Counted from the first letter of the stretch, positions 1 through 9,785 are shown. The stretch is DNA of 64,000 bases from Prochlorococcus marinus XMU1404 (GCF_017696175.1 NZ_JAAORE010000002.1:372001-436000), one strand, 5' to 3'. Program-made: numbers and translations. The notes: a model not told the origin generated them from the letters alone.

Positions 1-680
1 TTTATTTCGTGGGTTGATGTATTTGTCCTTAAAATATAATTTTTGAATTTATCAATTTTTGCTCTAGAGGTATGTTTTAAAAGATATCCAACTTCCAGAA
101 GCAATTCCTCTATCTCCACAAACGAATCATGAATTTGTTTTGATGATGCAAGATTAAAAACTTCTAATTCTTGATTAAAATTTCTTTTTGGAGATTTATA
201 CAACTCATACAAAGCTATTGAAACTGCATGAGAAAGATTTAAAGAGGGATTATTCTTAGATGTAGGAATATTAAAAGTCTTATTTGCCAGAAGTAATTCA
301 TAATTAGTCAAGCCTCTATCTTCTCTTCCAAAAACAATTGCTAAATTATTTATCTTTTCAAAAGATGAAACCCAGTTAAATATTTCTTCAGAAGATTCAA
401 AAAATGAATCTTTACCTACATCAATCCTTCCACAAGATGCGAGAACTAAATCACAATCAGATATTGCTTTTTCAAGATTTTCAAAAATCTTACAATGATC
501 AAGATATTTTTTACCTCTAAGAGCCATTTTTTTTGCTTCTAAAGAAAATATTTCGCATTTTGGAGAAACAATTCTTAATTCTTCAACTTCAAAGTTTGAA
601 CATAATCTTGCAACACTCCCAACATTTAAAGGACCATGAGGTTCAACTAATATGACTTTTAAATTAGAAAAATTCTTCAC
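1..680 (-). CDS. TrmJ/TrmH-type (SpoU) RNA 2'-O-methyltransferase, C-terminus cut by window edge
   Basis: Translating the minus strand from a GTG at 678-680 gives 226 uninterrupted codons running off the left edge, so only the last few residues should be missing compared with the roughly 240-residue family. The three SPOUT motifs are readable: NVGSVARLC near residue 20, FGREDRGLTNYE near the middle, and the SLNLSHAVSIALYEL block. The ALRGKKYLDHC segment after motif 1 is typical of the TrmJ subfamily. TrmJ enzymes 2'-O-methylate tRNA at position 32 using SAM. The start lies 6 bases after the cytM stop, so the two genes are probably co-transcribed. The family is secure; the exact RNA target is inferred. 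Confidence 0.85.
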   Translation of the reverse strand, partial: MKNFSNLKVILVEPHGPLNVGSVARLCSNFEVEELRIVSPKCEIFSLEAKKMALRGKKYLDHCKIFENLEKAISDCDLVLASCGRIDVGKDSFFESSEEIFNWVSSFEKINNLAIVFGREDRGLTNYELLLANKTFNIPTSKNNPSLNLSHAVSIALYELYKSPKRNFNQELEVFNLASSKQIHDSFVEIEELLLEVGYLLKHTSRAKIDKFKNYILRTNTSTHEI

Positions 681-685
681 CAAAA

Positions 686-1072
686 TTATTCAAGACTATG
701 TAGATATTTTAATAAATTAGACATATTTAAAGGATCAATTTCAAAACTTGGCATGGGAGGTGTAAGCCCGCCAGTAACTTGTTTTATTATCTCTTTGTCA
801 TTTAAACGTTGAGTTATTGAGTGTAAATCTGGGCCCACCAATCCTCTTGCTGTAATTCCATGACAACCAACACAATTCATCTTAAAAAGAGCATCTCCTT
901 CCTCAGTAGATCCACTAAGCTCGAGAGTTTCAAGAATATATTTATTATCTTCAGGCTGATTAATGAAAAATATTGAAAAACATACTAAGAAAACAGCTAA
1001 AACAATAAGAAACTTTTTCAAGAATTCTTTTTTAAGATCTTTTTCTGCTGCAGATGATGAAGATGTTGACAC
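686..1072 (-). CDS. cytM: cytochrome cM
   Basis: This 128-residue protein has one N-terminal membrane anchor (about residues 21-37) and then a single class I cytochrome c domain. The haem-binding CVGCH is at 67-71, and a likely axial Met107 lies in PPMPSF. This matches CytM, a low-abundance membrane-anchored c-type cytochrome found across cyanobacteria. Its role in respiration and photosynthetic electron flow is debated; it has been linked to the cytochrome oxidase branch and to repression under photomixotrophy. The start codon is GTG (1070-1072). It is divergent from petG with only 55 bases between the starts, so both promoters must sit in that gap. Confidence 0.9.
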   Translation of the reverse strand: MSTSSSSAAEKDLKKEFLKKFLIVLAVFLVCFSIFFINQPEDNKYILETLELSGSTEEGDALFKMNCVGCHGITARGLVGPDLHSITQRLNDKEIIKQVTGGLTPPMPSFEIDPLNMSNLLKYLHSLE

Positions 1073-1127
1073 AAAAAATAATCTCTATGTAACAATTGTG
1101 AATAAGAAATTCAAAAAAGGCAAAAAA

Positions 1128-1247
1128 ATGATCGAGCCTCTTCTATGTGGAATTGTTTTAGGGTTAGTTCCCATAACTCTTCTAGGATTATTCGTTAGTG
1201 CATGGAATCAATATAGAAGAGGTTCAGGAATGTTAGACATTGATTAA
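1128..1247 (+). CDS. petG: cytochrome b6f complex subunit PetG (subunit V)
   Basis: This tiny protein of 39 residues starts at the ATG at 1128, with a purine-rich AAAAAAGG at 1113-1120 as ribosome-binding site. It is a single transmembrane helix (about residues 4-23) beginning [13 protein letters not shown] and followed by the conserved WNQYRRG stroma-facing tail. PetG is an essential small subunit that stabilises the cytochrome b6f complex in thylakoids. The open frame extends upstream to 963, but that extension overlaps cytM on the other strand and is not family-like, so the short start is correct. Its last 15 bases overlap the 3' end of the convergent rsmD. Confidence 0.95.
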   Translation: MIEPLLCGIVLGLVPITLLGLFVSAWNQYRRGSGMLDID

Positions 1248-1823
1248 GAATGTTAATCTAGACTGACCATAGTCCCTAACATCTATAATCTCCCATAAAG
1301 CACTTTTTTCAATATTTAGGTTTGGAGAATGTTCACAAATAACTAATGAATCCTTTTTCAAAAAATTACAGTTAAATATTTGATTTAAAACTAATTCATA
1401 GAAATCAACGTCATATGGTGGATCTAAATAAATAAAATCAAATTTTAATTTGTTCAAATCCATAATTCGAGAAGACAAGTTCCTATCGTAATTTGGTTTT
1501 GTCCAATTCAAAACGTCTTTACAAATAACATCAATATCATTTTTTCTATTATCTGCATCTTGCAAAGAAAGTAGATTTTTTAAACAAATTTTTGAGTTAT
1601 TTTTGTTTTTTTCTATTGCAATAATTTTTCTTGCTCCATGGTTATATGCTTCACAAGAAATAGCTCCTGTTCCACTAAATAAATCTAACCAATTACTATT
1701 CTCAACTCTATCATTCAAAATATTAAATATTGCCTCTCGAACCCTCAAAGTTGTTGGTCTTGTATAAATATTCTTTGGACTTTGTAGTTTTTTACCACCT
1801 ATTAATCTTAAGTTTGTCTTCAT
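1233..1823 (-). CDS. rsmD: 16S rRNA (guanine(966)-N2)-methyltransferase RsmD
   Basis: This 196-residue Rossmann-fold methyltransferase starts at ATG. The SAM-binding motif LDLFSGTGA is at residues 46-54 and the N-methyltransferase catalytic motif DPPY at 134-137. The N-terminal [13 protein letters not shown] segment is the RsmD signature. It methylates G966 of 16S rRNA (E. coli numbering) in the small subunit. Its 3' end overlaps petG by 15 bases in a convergent arrangement. It lies 13 bases downstream of hisH and may be read from the hisH or trxA transcript. Confidence 0.92.
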   Translation of the reverse strand: MKTNLRLIGGKKLQSPKNIYTRPTTLRVREAIFNILNDRVENSNWLDLFSGTGAISCEAYNHGARKIIAIEKNKNNSKICLKNLLSLQDADNRKNDIDVICKDVLNWTKPNYDRNLSSRIMDLNKLKFDFIYLDPPYDVDFYELVLNQIFNCNFLKKDSLVICEHSPNLNIEKSALWEIIDVRDYGQSRLTFLINV

Positions 1824-1836
1824 CAGTAATTATCAG

Positions 1837-2454
1837 TTATTGAATATTGCTAAGCCATCTTCTCAAAAGTTTTTCTCCTGTTTTACCAGATTTTTCTGGA
1901 TGAAATTGACATGCCAATAAATTTTCATACTCAATTATCGCTGTTAATTTTTCAGGACCATAATTGACCTGTGCTGCAATAATATTGTAGTCATCTGGGA
2001 TTGCATGATAAGAATGTACAAAATACACCCAATTATTTAATTCTTCTAAACCTAATAGAGTATTTGTCTTTGTAGGTAAAAGTTGGCACCAACCCATATG
2101 GGGAATTCTTTGGTTAACTAAAGTTGGTATTTTATGTATTTTCCCATTTAAAACGCCTAATCCTTGAACTTTTCCCTCATCACTAGATTCAAAAAGGAGT
2201 TGAAGGCCTAGACAAATACCTAAAAAAGACTTCCCACTTTTAATCCAATTTTTCAAATCAGTTATCAAGTCCGTATTTATAAGATTTATCATCGCAGGAT
2301 CAAATGATCCAACTCCAGGGAGTATTATGGCCTTACAAACATTTGCTTCAGTAAAGTTTTTAATTAAAAGTATTTCTTCTCCAAGACTTTCAAGAGATTT
2401 GGTGACGGAATGAATGTTTCCCATCCCATAGTCTATAAGTCCAATTTTATGCAA
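1837..2454 (-). CDS. hisH: imidazole glycerol phosphate synthase, glutaminase subunit HisH
   Basis: This 205-residue class I glutamine amidotransferase has the nucleophile Cys81 in GICLGLQLLFE and the His185/Glu187 pair in QFHPEKSG. With HisF (not in this window) it converts PRFAR and glutamine to imidazole glycerol phosphate plus AICAR in histidine synthesis. The only start I can place is a TTG at 2452-2454, because the frame is closed just upstream by a stop codon. It lies 11 bases downstream of the trxA stop, consistent with a trxA-hisH-rsmD transcript. Confidence 0.93.
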   Translation of the reverse strand: MHKIGLIDYGMGNIHSVTKSLESLGEEILLIKNFTEANVCKAIILPGVGSFDPAMINLINTDLITDLKNWIKSGKSFLGICLGLQLLFESSDEGKVQGLGVLNGKIHKIPTLVNQRIPHMGWCQLLPTKTNTLLGLEELNNWVYFVHSYHAIPDDYNIIAAQVNYGPEKLTAIIEYENLLACQFHPEKSGKTGEKLLRRWLSNIQ

Positions 2455-2465
2455 AGCTCTTTATT

Positions 2466-2789
2466 TTATAAATGCTTAGTTAAGGTGCTCGAAAGCGTTG
2501 CTTTTGGTACAGCCCCAACTACAGTATCAACCTTTTGACCTCCTTTAAAGATCATTAATGTTGGAATACTCCTAATTCCATATTGACTAGCAACATTCGG
2601 GTTCTCATCTGTATTTAATTTGAAAACTTTAATTTTCCCTTCAAAGTCTTTTGAGATTTCTTCTACAACAGGTGCAACCATCCTACATGGACCGCACCAT
2701 GGTGCCCAAAAATCGACTAATACTGGTAGATCACTTTGTAGTACTTCCTTGTCAAATGAAGAATCAGTTACGGCTGGAGCTGATGACAT
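2466..2789 (-). CDS. trxA: thioredoxin (m-type)
   Basis: This 107-residue thioredoxin has the redox site WCGPC (Cys32, Cys35) and the conserved cis-proline segment [13 protein letters not shown]. There is no signal peptide, so it acts in the cytosol, reduced by ferredoxin- or NADPH-thioredoxin reductase and delivering electrons to light-regulated enzymes. It starts with ATG. Upstream lies the Yfr1 gene on the same strand, whose terminator separates guaB/Yfr1 transcription from trxA. The trxA promoter must therefore lie between about 2790 and 2878. Confidence 0.95.
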   Translation of the reverse strand: MSSAPAVTDSSFDKEVLQSDLPVLVDFWAPWCGPCRMVAPVVEEISKDFEGKIKVFKLNTDENPNVASQYGIRSIPTLMIFKGGQKVDTVVGAVPKATLSSTLTKHL

Positions 2790-2878
2790 AATTTAAATAT
2801 TCCTTTAGAGAATTTAGCAGGCAATTCTTTTAAGTGATGATTTCATTACAGATAAAATAATATAAGTAACAAAATATC

Positions 2879-2902
2879 AAAAAAAAGCCCGATTAATCGG
2901 GC
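2879..2902 (-). terminator. Rho-independent terminator of Yfr1
   Basis: GCCCGATTAATCGGGC (2887-2902) is a perfect inverted repeat that can fold with 6 pairs and a UUAA loop. On the minus strand it runs into eight consecutive T (2879-2886). It ends Yfr1 and probably any read-through from guaB. Confidence 0.9.
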
Positions 2903-2935
2903 GATTAAGTGTGTGAGGAGTATGGGGTTTCCCCC
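2881..2935 (-). ncRNA. yfr1: Yfr1 small regulatory RNA
   Basis: Read on the minus strand, the segment has the full Yfr1 layout. A 5' stem-loop GGGGGAAACCCCAT is followed by the unpaired 11-base core ACTCCTCACAC (2911-2921), a short AT linker, and a GC-rich terminator hairpin ending in eight T. The location between guaB and trxA is the known position of Yfr1 in Prochlorococcus and marine Synechococcus. Yfr1 is an abundant RNA of about 55 nt whose single-stranded core base-pairs with target mRNAs; repression of outer-membrane porin mRNAs was shown in Prochlorococcus MED4. The exact 5' end is inferred from the stem and could be 1-3 bases further upstream. Confidence 0.93.
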
Positions 2936-3019
2936 ATTTTTTAATGATAACTCCTAATGTGAAATTTGTTCAATTTAAATAATTAAATCACTAAGGTTTT
3001 ATAATTTTACCTAAATAAA

Positions 3020-4183
3020 CTACTTACCCATTCCTAACTGTTGAGCTTTTTGATAAACCTTACCCTCAGTAAGAAGAGATGGTGCAATAACTATTTCAAC
3101 CTTTTGCATTTCTTTGATATTTTTAGCCCCAAGAGTGCTCATTGATGTTCTAATAGCCCCTAATAAATTATGAGTCCCATCATCAAGCAAGGCAGGTCCT
3201 TTAATTATCCTTTCTAATGATCCTGTAGACCCAACTTCAATTCTTGTACCCCTTGGCAATATAGGACTTGGAGTGGCCATGCCCCAGTGAAATCCTTTAC
3301 CAGGAGCATTTGAGGATTTAGCTATTGGTGAGCCAATCATTACAGCATCTGCGCCACATGCTAAACATTTACAAATATCTCCTCCAGTCACAATTCCTCC
3401 ATCTCCAACAATAGGAATATAACGACCACTTTCCTTAAAATAATCATCTCTTGCAGAACTACAATCAGCAATTGCAGTTGCTTGAGGAATCCCAATTCCT
3501 AAAACACCTCTTGAAGTACATGCCGCTCCAGGGCCTATTCCAACCATTAATCCTGAAACACCAGATTTCATAAGAAGTTTGGCAACCTCATAAGTAACAC
3601 AATTACCAGCTACAACTGGGACTTTCAAAGATTGACAAAGTTCTTGAATATTGAGGGTCTCTTTACCTTCTTTACCATGATGCTCAGTTGAAACGACTGT
3701 CCCTTGAAGGAAAAATAAATCTATTTTCGAATTGTTTAGTGTTTCTTTAAATTTAATTGCTGCTTGAGGAGTACCACTAAAGGCAGCAATACCTCCTCTT
3801 TCTTTAACTTCGTTTATTCTCTTAATAATTAATTCTTTCTTAACGGGTTCACTATATAGCTTTTGCATTAAAGGGACAAAATCATTTTTCCCTACTGATG
3901 CTATTTGATTTAGTATTTCATCTGAATTTTCATATCTAGTTTGTATACCCTCCATATTAATAACACCTAGGGCACCTAATTTAGTGAGTTCTACGGCCGT
4001 ATTAACATCTACTACGCTATCCATAGCACTTGCCACAATTGGGATTTCTCTCTTTATCTCACCTATTTCCCAGGAAGGGTCAGTCAAATCATAATCAAGT
4101 GTTTTTCTACCAGGGACTAAAGCTATTTCGTCAATGCCATAAGCCCTTCTGACTTTTTTGTTTAAACCAAGTTCAATATTCAC
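3020..4183 (-). CDS. guaB: GuaB3-type IMP dehydrogenase family protein
   Basis: This 387-residue TIM-barrel protein of the IMPDH/GMP reductase family lacks the CBS pair of classical IMP dehydrogenase. That short layout matches the GuaB3 group of cyanobacteria and actinobacteria. The catalytic-loop segment GIGPGAACTSR contains Cys222, and VPVVAGN and the phosphate-binding IVGDGGIVTGGD are present. GuaB3 proteins have been linked to the GMP/IMP branch of purine metabolism, with some members acting as GMP reductase-like enzymes, so the direction of the reaction is uncertain. The start codon is GTG (4181-4183). It is divergent from gyrA across 179 bases, and Yfr1 lies just downstream on the same strand. 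Confidence 0.88.
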   Translation of the reverse strand: MNIELGLNKKVRRAYGIDEIALVPGRKTLDYDLTDPSWEIGEIKREIPIVASAMDSVVDVNTAVELTKLGALGVINMEGIQTRYENSDEILNQIASVGKNDFVPLMQKLYSEPVKKELIIKRINEVKERGGIAAFSGTPQAAIKFKETLNNSKIDLFFLQGTVVSTEHHGKEGKETLNIQELCQSLKVPVVAGNCVTYEVAKLLMKSGVSGLMVGIGPGAACTSRGVLGIGIPQATAIADCSSARDDYFKESGRYIPIVGDGGIVTGGDICKCLACGADAVMIGSPIAKSSNAPGKGFHWGMATPSPILPRGTRIEVGSTGSLERIIKGPALLDDGTHNLLGAIRTSMSTLGAKNIKEMQKVEIVIAPSLLTEGKVYQKAQQLGMGK

Positions 4184-4362
4184 GGAATTTTGCCTTTATT
4201 TTGATTAAATTAACAACTAAAGGGGTAATAAGCCAAGGTTTATTCAAAAACAACAGGTTTTTTTTTAATTTGTGTGTAAATGTGAGTATTTGGGAATTAA
4301 ATATATATTTTTTTTTATTCATTATGACAATCAGGGATTATTATTAAAGAAAGGTTTTTTGT

Positions 4363-6960
4363 ATGTCTGATATTATAGATTCCGGCAAATCTGGATATAG
4401 CGAAGATAACGATCGAATTATTCAGACCGACCTAAGGAATGAGATGTCTCGCTCTTATCTTGAGTATGCAATGAGCGTGATAGTTGGTCGTGCGCTTCCA
4501 GATGCAAGGGATGGATTAAAGCCTGTGCATAGAAGAATTCTTTATGCAATGTATGAACTTGGATTAACTAGCGGAAGACCTTACAGGAAATGTGCAAGAG
4601 TTGTTGGAGAAGTTCTTGGTAAATACCACCCTCATGGAGACACTGCTGTCTATGATGCTTTGGTTAGAATGGCACAGGATTTTTCCATGAGGATGCCACT
4701 TATAGATGGTCATGGAAACTTTGGTTCTGTAGATAACGATCCTCCTGCAGCTATGAGATATACAGAATCGCGCCTACAGTCCCTTACAGATGAAAGCTTA
4801 TTAGAGGATATTGAATCTGAAACTGTAGATTTTGCCGATAACTTTGACGGTTCTCAACAAGAGCCAACAGTTTTACCCGCTAGGATTCCTCAACTACTCT
4901 TAAATGGATCATCTGGAATAGCCGTAGGAATGGCGACTAACATTCCACCCCATAACCTAGGAGAATTAATTAATGGTCTCAAATCAATAATTAAAAACCC
5001 TGCTATTGAAGATAGAGAACTTTTTGAATTAATTAAGGGTCCTGACTTCCCTACTGGAGGTCAAATTTTAGGAAGAGAGGGTATCAGAGAAACCTTCAAA
5101 ACAGGAAGAGGTTCAATAACCATGAGAGGTGTAGCCAATATTGAGCAAGTTAAATCTGCTGGAAGGGTAGAAAAAGATGCAGTAATAATTACAGAACTTC
5201 CTTTTCAAACTAATAAAGCAGCATTGATAGAGAGAATTGCTGACTTGGTTAATGAGAAAAAATTAGAAGGTATTTCTGATATCAGAGATGAAAGTGATCG
5301 AGATGGTATGAGAATTGTTATCGAGCTAAAAAGAGATGCATACCCCCAAGTAGTTTTAAATAACTTATTTAAGTTAACTCCTCTACAAAATAACTTTAGT
5401 GCAAACATTTTAGCTTTAGTTAAAGGAGAGCCAACGACTCTTTCACTAAGGAAAATGTTAGATGTATTTCTAGATTTTAGGGTAGAGACAATAAAGCGTA
5501 GAACTCGATTTTTATTAAAAAAGGCAGAAGAAAGAGATCATATTGTAAAAGGCCTTTTAGTAGCACTGGAAGCTATGGACGCAATTATCAATCTTATAAG
5601 ATCCGCAAAAGATACAGCTTCAGCTCGAGAAAAATTGCAATCTGATCATGAGCTATCTTCTACCCAGGCAGAAGCAATTTTACAAATGCAGTTAAGAAGA
5701 TTAACAGCTTTAGAATCAGATAAAATCAAAAGCGAACATGATGAATTAACTCAAAAGATAATCCAATATCAGCAAATATTGAATAGTAAAGAACAAATTT
5801 TCGAAATCATTCATGAAGAACTTAATAAAATCAATGAAAGATTTTCTTCTCCAAGAAAAACAGAAATACTTGATTTAGGTGGTGGTTTAGATGATATAGA
5901 TCTTATAGCTAATGACAGATCTGTTGTTTTATTAACTGAAGCAGGTTATTTAAAAAGAATGCCTGTTAATGAGTTTGAATCTACCAGTCGTGGGTCAAGG
6001 GGTAAAGCGGGCACAAAGACCCATGAAGATGATGACGTAAAACTTTTTATAAGCTGTAACGATCATGATACTCTCTTACTTTTCAGCGATAGAGGGGTTG
6101 CTTATGCCCTCCCGGCATATAGAGTTCCCATGAGCAGCAGAACTGCAAAAGGTACGCCATCAGTTCAACTTCTCCCAATACCAAGAGAAGAAAAAATAAC
6201 TTCACTTGTCGCAGTGGATTCTTTTGAGAATGACTGTTATCTATTAATGTTAACAAAGGCTGGATTCATAAAAAGGACATCACTTTCTGCTTTCTCAAAA
6301 ATTCGCTCGAATGGATTAATCGCCATTAATCTTGAGGATGGAGACGCCCTAACATGGGTCAGATTATCAAAAGAAGGTGATAGTGTTTTAATTGGATCAA
6401 GAATCGGAATGGCAATTCATTTCAGACTAAATTTAAACGAATTAAGGCCACTTGGCAGGACAGCTAGGGGGGTCAAATCAATGAACCTTAAAGAGGGAGA
6501 TAATCTTGTATCCATGGATGTTTTGACATCTGATTTAGTTGAACAATTAGCTAAATTTGACGATATTACTAAAGAAATTGATGAGAATCTTGAAGTTAAC
6601 TCTTCAGATGGTCCGTGGGTATTAATAGCCAGTGCATTTGGACTAGGCAAAAGAGTACCTGTAACCCAGTTTAGATTACAAAAAAGAGCAGGCATGGGTT
6701 TGAGAGCGATAAAATTCAGAATTAAAGATGATGAGCTGGTTTGTTTGAAGGTACTTGGCGAGGGAGAAGAATTACTTTTTGTCACCGAAAAAGGTGTAAT
6801 AGTCAGAACAAACGCCGATAAAATCTCCCAGCAATCCAGAGCGGCTACTGGAGTAAAATTACAAAGATTAGACGAAGGTGATCATTTATCTGAAGTGGTA
6901 TTGGTACCTCGAGAACAATTAGATGAAAAAGATCAACTTAGCTCTGGGGAAGGAAATTAA
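4363..6960 (+). CDS. gyrA: DNA gyrase subunit A
   Basis: This 865-residue type IIA topoisomerase subunit has the catalytic Tyr133 in [11 protein letters not shown] and the quinolone-resistance region [11 protein letters not shown]. Thr94 there takes the place of E. coli Ser83, and Asp98 equals Asp87. A six-bladed C-terminal DNA-wrapping domain follows from about residue 510. The GyrA box near residue 545 reads SRGSRGKAG rather than the canonical QRRGGRGKG. With GyrB it introduces negative supercoils. AAAGAAAGG at 4346-4354 is a clear ribosome-binding site for the ATG. It is followed 24 bases later by the lycopene cyclase gene on the same strand. Confidence 0.96.
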   Translation: MSDIIDSGKSGYSEDNDRIIQTDLRNEMSRSYLEYAMSVIVGRALPDARDGLKPVHRRILYAMYELGLTSGRPYRKCARVVGEVLGKYHPHGDTAVYDALVRMAQDFSMRMPLIDGHGNFGSVDNDPPAAMRYTESRLQSLTDESLLEDIESETVDFADNFDGSQQEPTVLPARIPQLLLNGSSGIAVGMATNIPPHNLGELINGLKSIIKNPAIEDRELFELIKGPDFPTGGQILGREGIRETFKTGRGSITMRGVANIEQVKSAGRVEKDAVIITELPFQTNKAALIERIADLVNEKKLEGISDIRDESDRDGMRIVIELKRDAYPQVVLNNLFKLTPLQNNFSANILALVKGEPTTLSLRKMLDVFLDFRVETIKRRTRFLLKKAEERDHIVKGLLVALEAMDAIINLIRSAKDTASAREKLQSDHELSSTQAEAILQMQLRRLTALESDKIKSEHDELTQKIIQYQQILNSKEQIFEIIHEELNKINERFSSPRKTEILDLGGGLDDIDLIANDRSVVLLTEAGYLKRMPVNEFESTSRGSRGKAGTKTHEDDDVKLFISCNDHDTLLLFSDRGVAYALPAYRVPMSSRTAKGTPSVQLLPIPREEKITSLVAVDSFENDCYLLMLTKAGFIKRTSLSAFSKIRSNGLIAINLEDGDALTWVRLSKEGDSVLIGSRIGMAIHFRLNLNELRPLGRTARGVKSMNLKEGDNLVSMDVLTSDLVEQLAKFDDITKEIDENLEVNSSDGPWVLIASAFGLGKRVPVTQFRLQKRAGMGLRAIKFRIKDDELVCLKVLGEGEELLFVTEKGVIVRTNADKISQQSRAATGVKLQRLDEGDHLSEVVLVPREQLDEKDQLSSGEGN

Positions 6961-6984
6961 AAAATCAATTATTAATTAAATTAT

Positions 6985-8196
6985 ATGGAAATACTTGATA
7001 TTTTAATTTTAGGTTCCGGTCCTGCAGCATTATGTTTAGCTTCAGAATTAGCCAAGCAGGATCTTAAAATTAAGGGAATATCAACTAAATCTCCAAATGA
7101 AAAATGGGAGAATACATACGGTATATGGGCATCTGAATTAGAGGAATTAGGATTAGAGTCTTTGTTATCTCACCGATGGTGTAAAACAGTTAGTTTTTTT
7201 GGTAATGGTGAAAATAAAAAAGGTGATACTCCAACAAAACACAACTACGATTATGGTTTAATAAATCAAGAAGCCTTTCAAAATGAACTTTTAAAAAAAT
7301 GTAAAGGGATTGAATGGTTGAATGAAACAGCAAAAGATATTAAAGAAAAAAATAAACTATCTGAGGTAATTTGTTTTTCAGGTTTAAGAATAAAAGCAAG
7401 GTTAGTTATTGACGCAAGTGGCCATAAAACTAATTTCGTAAAAAGACCAAATCAAAATGAAATTGCTCAACAAGCTGCTTACGGAATCGTCGGTAAATTT
7501 ACATCCCCACCTGTTAATAAAGAACAATTTGTTTTAATGGATTTTCGTTCAAATCATTTAAATAATGAAGAAAAATTAGCATCTCCATCCTTTCTTTATG
7601 CAATGGATCTTGGAAATGAAACTTTTTTTGTTGAAGAAACCTCACTAGCTAGTTATCCTGCATTATCGCAAGAAAATCTTAAAAAAAGACTTTTTAAAAG
7701 ACTCAATAGTAAGAGTATTAAGGTAAGTGAAATTTTTCATGAAGAGAATTGCCTTTTTCCTATGAATTTACCCCTGCCATTTAAAAAACAATTTGTACTT
7801 GGTTTCGGAGGGGCCGCAAGTATGGTTCATCCTGCATCAGGATATATGATCGGATCTTTATTAAGGAGGGCTCCACTCCTTGCAGAAAAATTAGCAATCT
7901 TCTTAAAAGACACTAATTTAAGTTCTATAGAGCTAGCGACAAAAGGTTGGGATATCCTATGGCCTTACGAATTAATACAAAGGCACAAACTTTACCAATA
8001 TGGTCTAAGACGATTAATGAGTTTTGACGAAAGTAAATTAAGAAGCTTTTTTTCAAATTTCTTTAGATTATCGACCAATGAATGGGTAGGTTTTCTTACT
8101 AATACACTTCCACTTCCAAAACTGATTTACGTGATGAGTAAGATGTTTATAAATTCACCTTTAAAAGTAAAACTAGGAATGCTTAAGTTAAATTAG
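6985..8196 (+). CDS. crtL: lycopene cyclase (CrtL/plant type)
   Basis: This 403-residue flavoprotein-like cyclase has an N-terminal dinucleotide-binding motif LGSGPAALCLA (residues 9-19), the conserved NTYGIWASELE segment, FFVEETSLA near residue 215, and the HPASGYMIG motif of plant-type lycopene cyclases. It closes the ends of lycopene to give beta and/or epsilon ionone rings. Prochlorococcus carries two paralogues (beta and beta/epsilon bifunctional), needed for zeaxanthin and alpha-carotene. I cannot decide from sequence alone which one this is. It lies 24 bases after gyrA and meets the GH57 gene convergently with a 5-base gap. Confidence 0.88.
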   Translation: MEILDILILGSGPAALCLASELAKQDLKIKGISTKSPNEKWENTYGIWASELEELGLESLLSHRWCKTVSFFGNGENKKGDTPTKHNYDYGLINQEAFQNELLKKCKGIEWLNETAKDIKEKNKLSEVICFSGLRIKARLVIDASGHKTNFVKRPNQNEIAQQAAYGIVGKFTSPPVNKEQFVLMDFRSNHLNNEEKLASPSFLYAMDLGNETFFVEETSLASYPALSQENLKKRLFKRLNSKSIKVSEIFHEENCLFPMNLPLPFKKQFVLGFGGAASMVHPASGYMIGSLLRRAPLLAEKLAIFLKDTNLSSIELATKGWDILWPYELIQRHKLYQYGLRRLMSFDESKLRSFFSNFFRLSTNEWVGFLTNTLPLPKLIYVMSKMFINSPLKVKLGMLKLN

Positions 8197-8201
8197 TATT
8201 T

Positions 8202-9785
8202 TTATTTTTGCCAATCATCAATATTAATATCTGGGAAAACATTATCTTCTTTCTCAATATCTTCAAGAAGTTTTAAATTAATAATGGAATGATTTTTAAT
8301 CATTTCAACCAATTTCCAGAACCTGAATAAGTGTCTCTCTATCCTCTCTTTTGCAAGTTCAGTTGTGGTCCCAGCTCTTAGAATAAAACTCCAATCTGAG
8401 GATTCAGAAAGAAGTAGTTCTCTTGCAGCTTGCTTTAAGAGTCTTGAAGATAAATCATTATTAAAATTTTTCGAGCATAATTGAACAAATGTTGAGCCTG
8501 CTTTTGTGATTTCTGGAACGATCCATGCATTTGCATCGTTAATCCAATAATTATGGTAACCACCTTGTCCCCAGCTTGACGGCGAAGGGTCACAAATCTG
8601 AATATTTGGCTTCTGCATTAAGAATTCTTTTAAATTTGTAAGTTTAATTGAATATTTACTTGATTTCTTTAAAATATTTTCAATAAAAAAAGGTCCCTCA
8701 TACCACCAATGACCAAATAACTCTGCATCAAATGGAGCTACCAATAAAGGCTTAAAGGAAGAGGATAAAGTTAATTTTTCTAATTGTTTGGATCTCGCTA
8801 AAAGATAAGTATCAGCATGTTCTGCAGACTTATTTTTGGCTTCATTTTCTAAATAAAACTTCTTTTTCCCTAATGGTGCGCTTTCATCTGTAATCTTATG
8901 AAACTTTAAACCCAAGGGTCTTTGTGTTGAAATGCCTTTCTTTTGGAGCTTAGAGACAGGTAATTCCCACCCCAAATCTTTGTGAAATTCCCTATAGACT
9001 TTATTGCCCGGGAATCCATCCTTAGCTGACCAAACGGGTAAGGTTGACTCACTATCTCTTCCAAAAAATGCAACTCCTTTTTTTGAGCATATTGGTGCAT
9101 ATACACCATACCTAGGCCTTGGTCTGGAATTAAGAATCCCATGACCATCTAAGATTGTATATCTAATTCCAGAATTAAATAGTATTTCATCTAAATTTTC
9201 ATAATATGCGCATTCAGGTAACCAAATACCTAAAGGCTTTGTTCCAAAAATATTTTCATGGCTTCTAATAGCTGTATTAATTTGTCCTTTAATAGTTTCA
9301 GGATTCTCCCTTAGAATTGGCAAATATCCGTGAGTAGCCGCACAAGTAATAATATCCAAATTTCCAGAGTTATTTAAAACCCTAAACTTCTCAATTAAAT
9401 TTCCAGAACAATTTTGCCAATATAAGTATTTTTCATTAAGATTCTTCATTAAAAATGCAGAGGCATTTTTTTCTTCTAGTGGCAATTCGTTTAAGAAATC
9501 ATTCCTTGTTTCAATCCAGCTTGGGAAAGTTTCTTGAATTTGTTTATTATTTAGAAGTGATAGTAACGTTGGAGACAAACTAATAGTAAGTTTTGTATTG
9601 TCAGGATTTTCATTTTTGGAAGATTCTATTGATTGAAGTAGTGGTATATAACATTCCAAAATCGCCTGAAATAACCAATCCTCTTCTAAGGAGTTTTTTT
9701 CATTTTTTCTGACATAAGGGAGATGAGCATGTAAAACTATCGCTAACTGACCTAAAACATTTTTTTTGGGGTATTGCCCATTCAT
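8202..9785 (-). CDS. glycoside hydrolase family 57 protein, probable 1,4-alpha-glucan branching enzyme-like
   Basis: This 527-residue GH57 protein has the family motifs in order: LHAHLPYVR near residue 17, the nucleophile region GIWLPECAYY, and the acid/base region APFDAELFGHWWYEG. A C-terminal helical domain of the DUF1957 kind follows. GH57 enzymes of this size in cyanobacteria are annotated as alpha-glucan branching or amylase-type enzymes acting on glycogen in the cytosol. The catalytic Glu and Asp are both present, so activity is likely. The specific reaction is inferred from family size and motifs. It is convergent with crtL and divergent from leuA. Confidence 0.82.
   Translation of the reverse strand: MNGQYPKKNVLGQLAIVLHAHLPYVRKNEKNSLEEDWLFQAILECYIPLLQSIESSKNENPDNTKLTISLSPTLLSLLNNKQIQETFPSWIETRNDFLNELPLEEKNASAFLMKNLNEKYLYWQNCSGNLIEKFRVLNNSGNLDIITCAATHGYLPILRENPETIKGQINTAIRSHENIFGTKPLGIWLPECAYYENLDEILFNSGIRYTILDGHGILNSRPRPRYGVYAPICSKKGVAFFGRDSESTLPVWSAKDGFPGNKVYREFHKDLGWELPVSKLQKKGISTQRPLGLKFHKITDESAPLGKKKFYLENEAKNKSAEHADTYLLARSKQLEKLTLSSSFKPLLVAPFDAELFGHWWYEGPFFIENILKKSSKYSIKLTNLKEFLMQKPNIQICDPSPSSWGQGGYHNYWINDANAWIVPEITKAGSTFVQLCSKNFNNDLSSRLLKQAARELLLSESSDWSFILRAGTTTELAKERIERHLFRFWKLVEMIKNHSIINLKLLEDIEKEDNVFPDINIDDWQK

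Noticed and set aside
963-1127. In-frame upstream extension of petG to 94 residues
   Set aside because: It is antisense to cytM, has no PetG-like sequence, and the family length is 37-39 residues.
4324-4347. Seven-codon open frame ahead of gyrA (MTIRDYY)
   Set aside because: Short enough to be chance, without its own ribosome-binding site, and it ends exactly where the gyrA site begins.
6417-6785. Long antisense open frame within gyrA and similar ones within clpC, leuA and cdaA
   Set aside because: They mirror strongly conserved genes on the other strand, have no family-like sequence and no start context.
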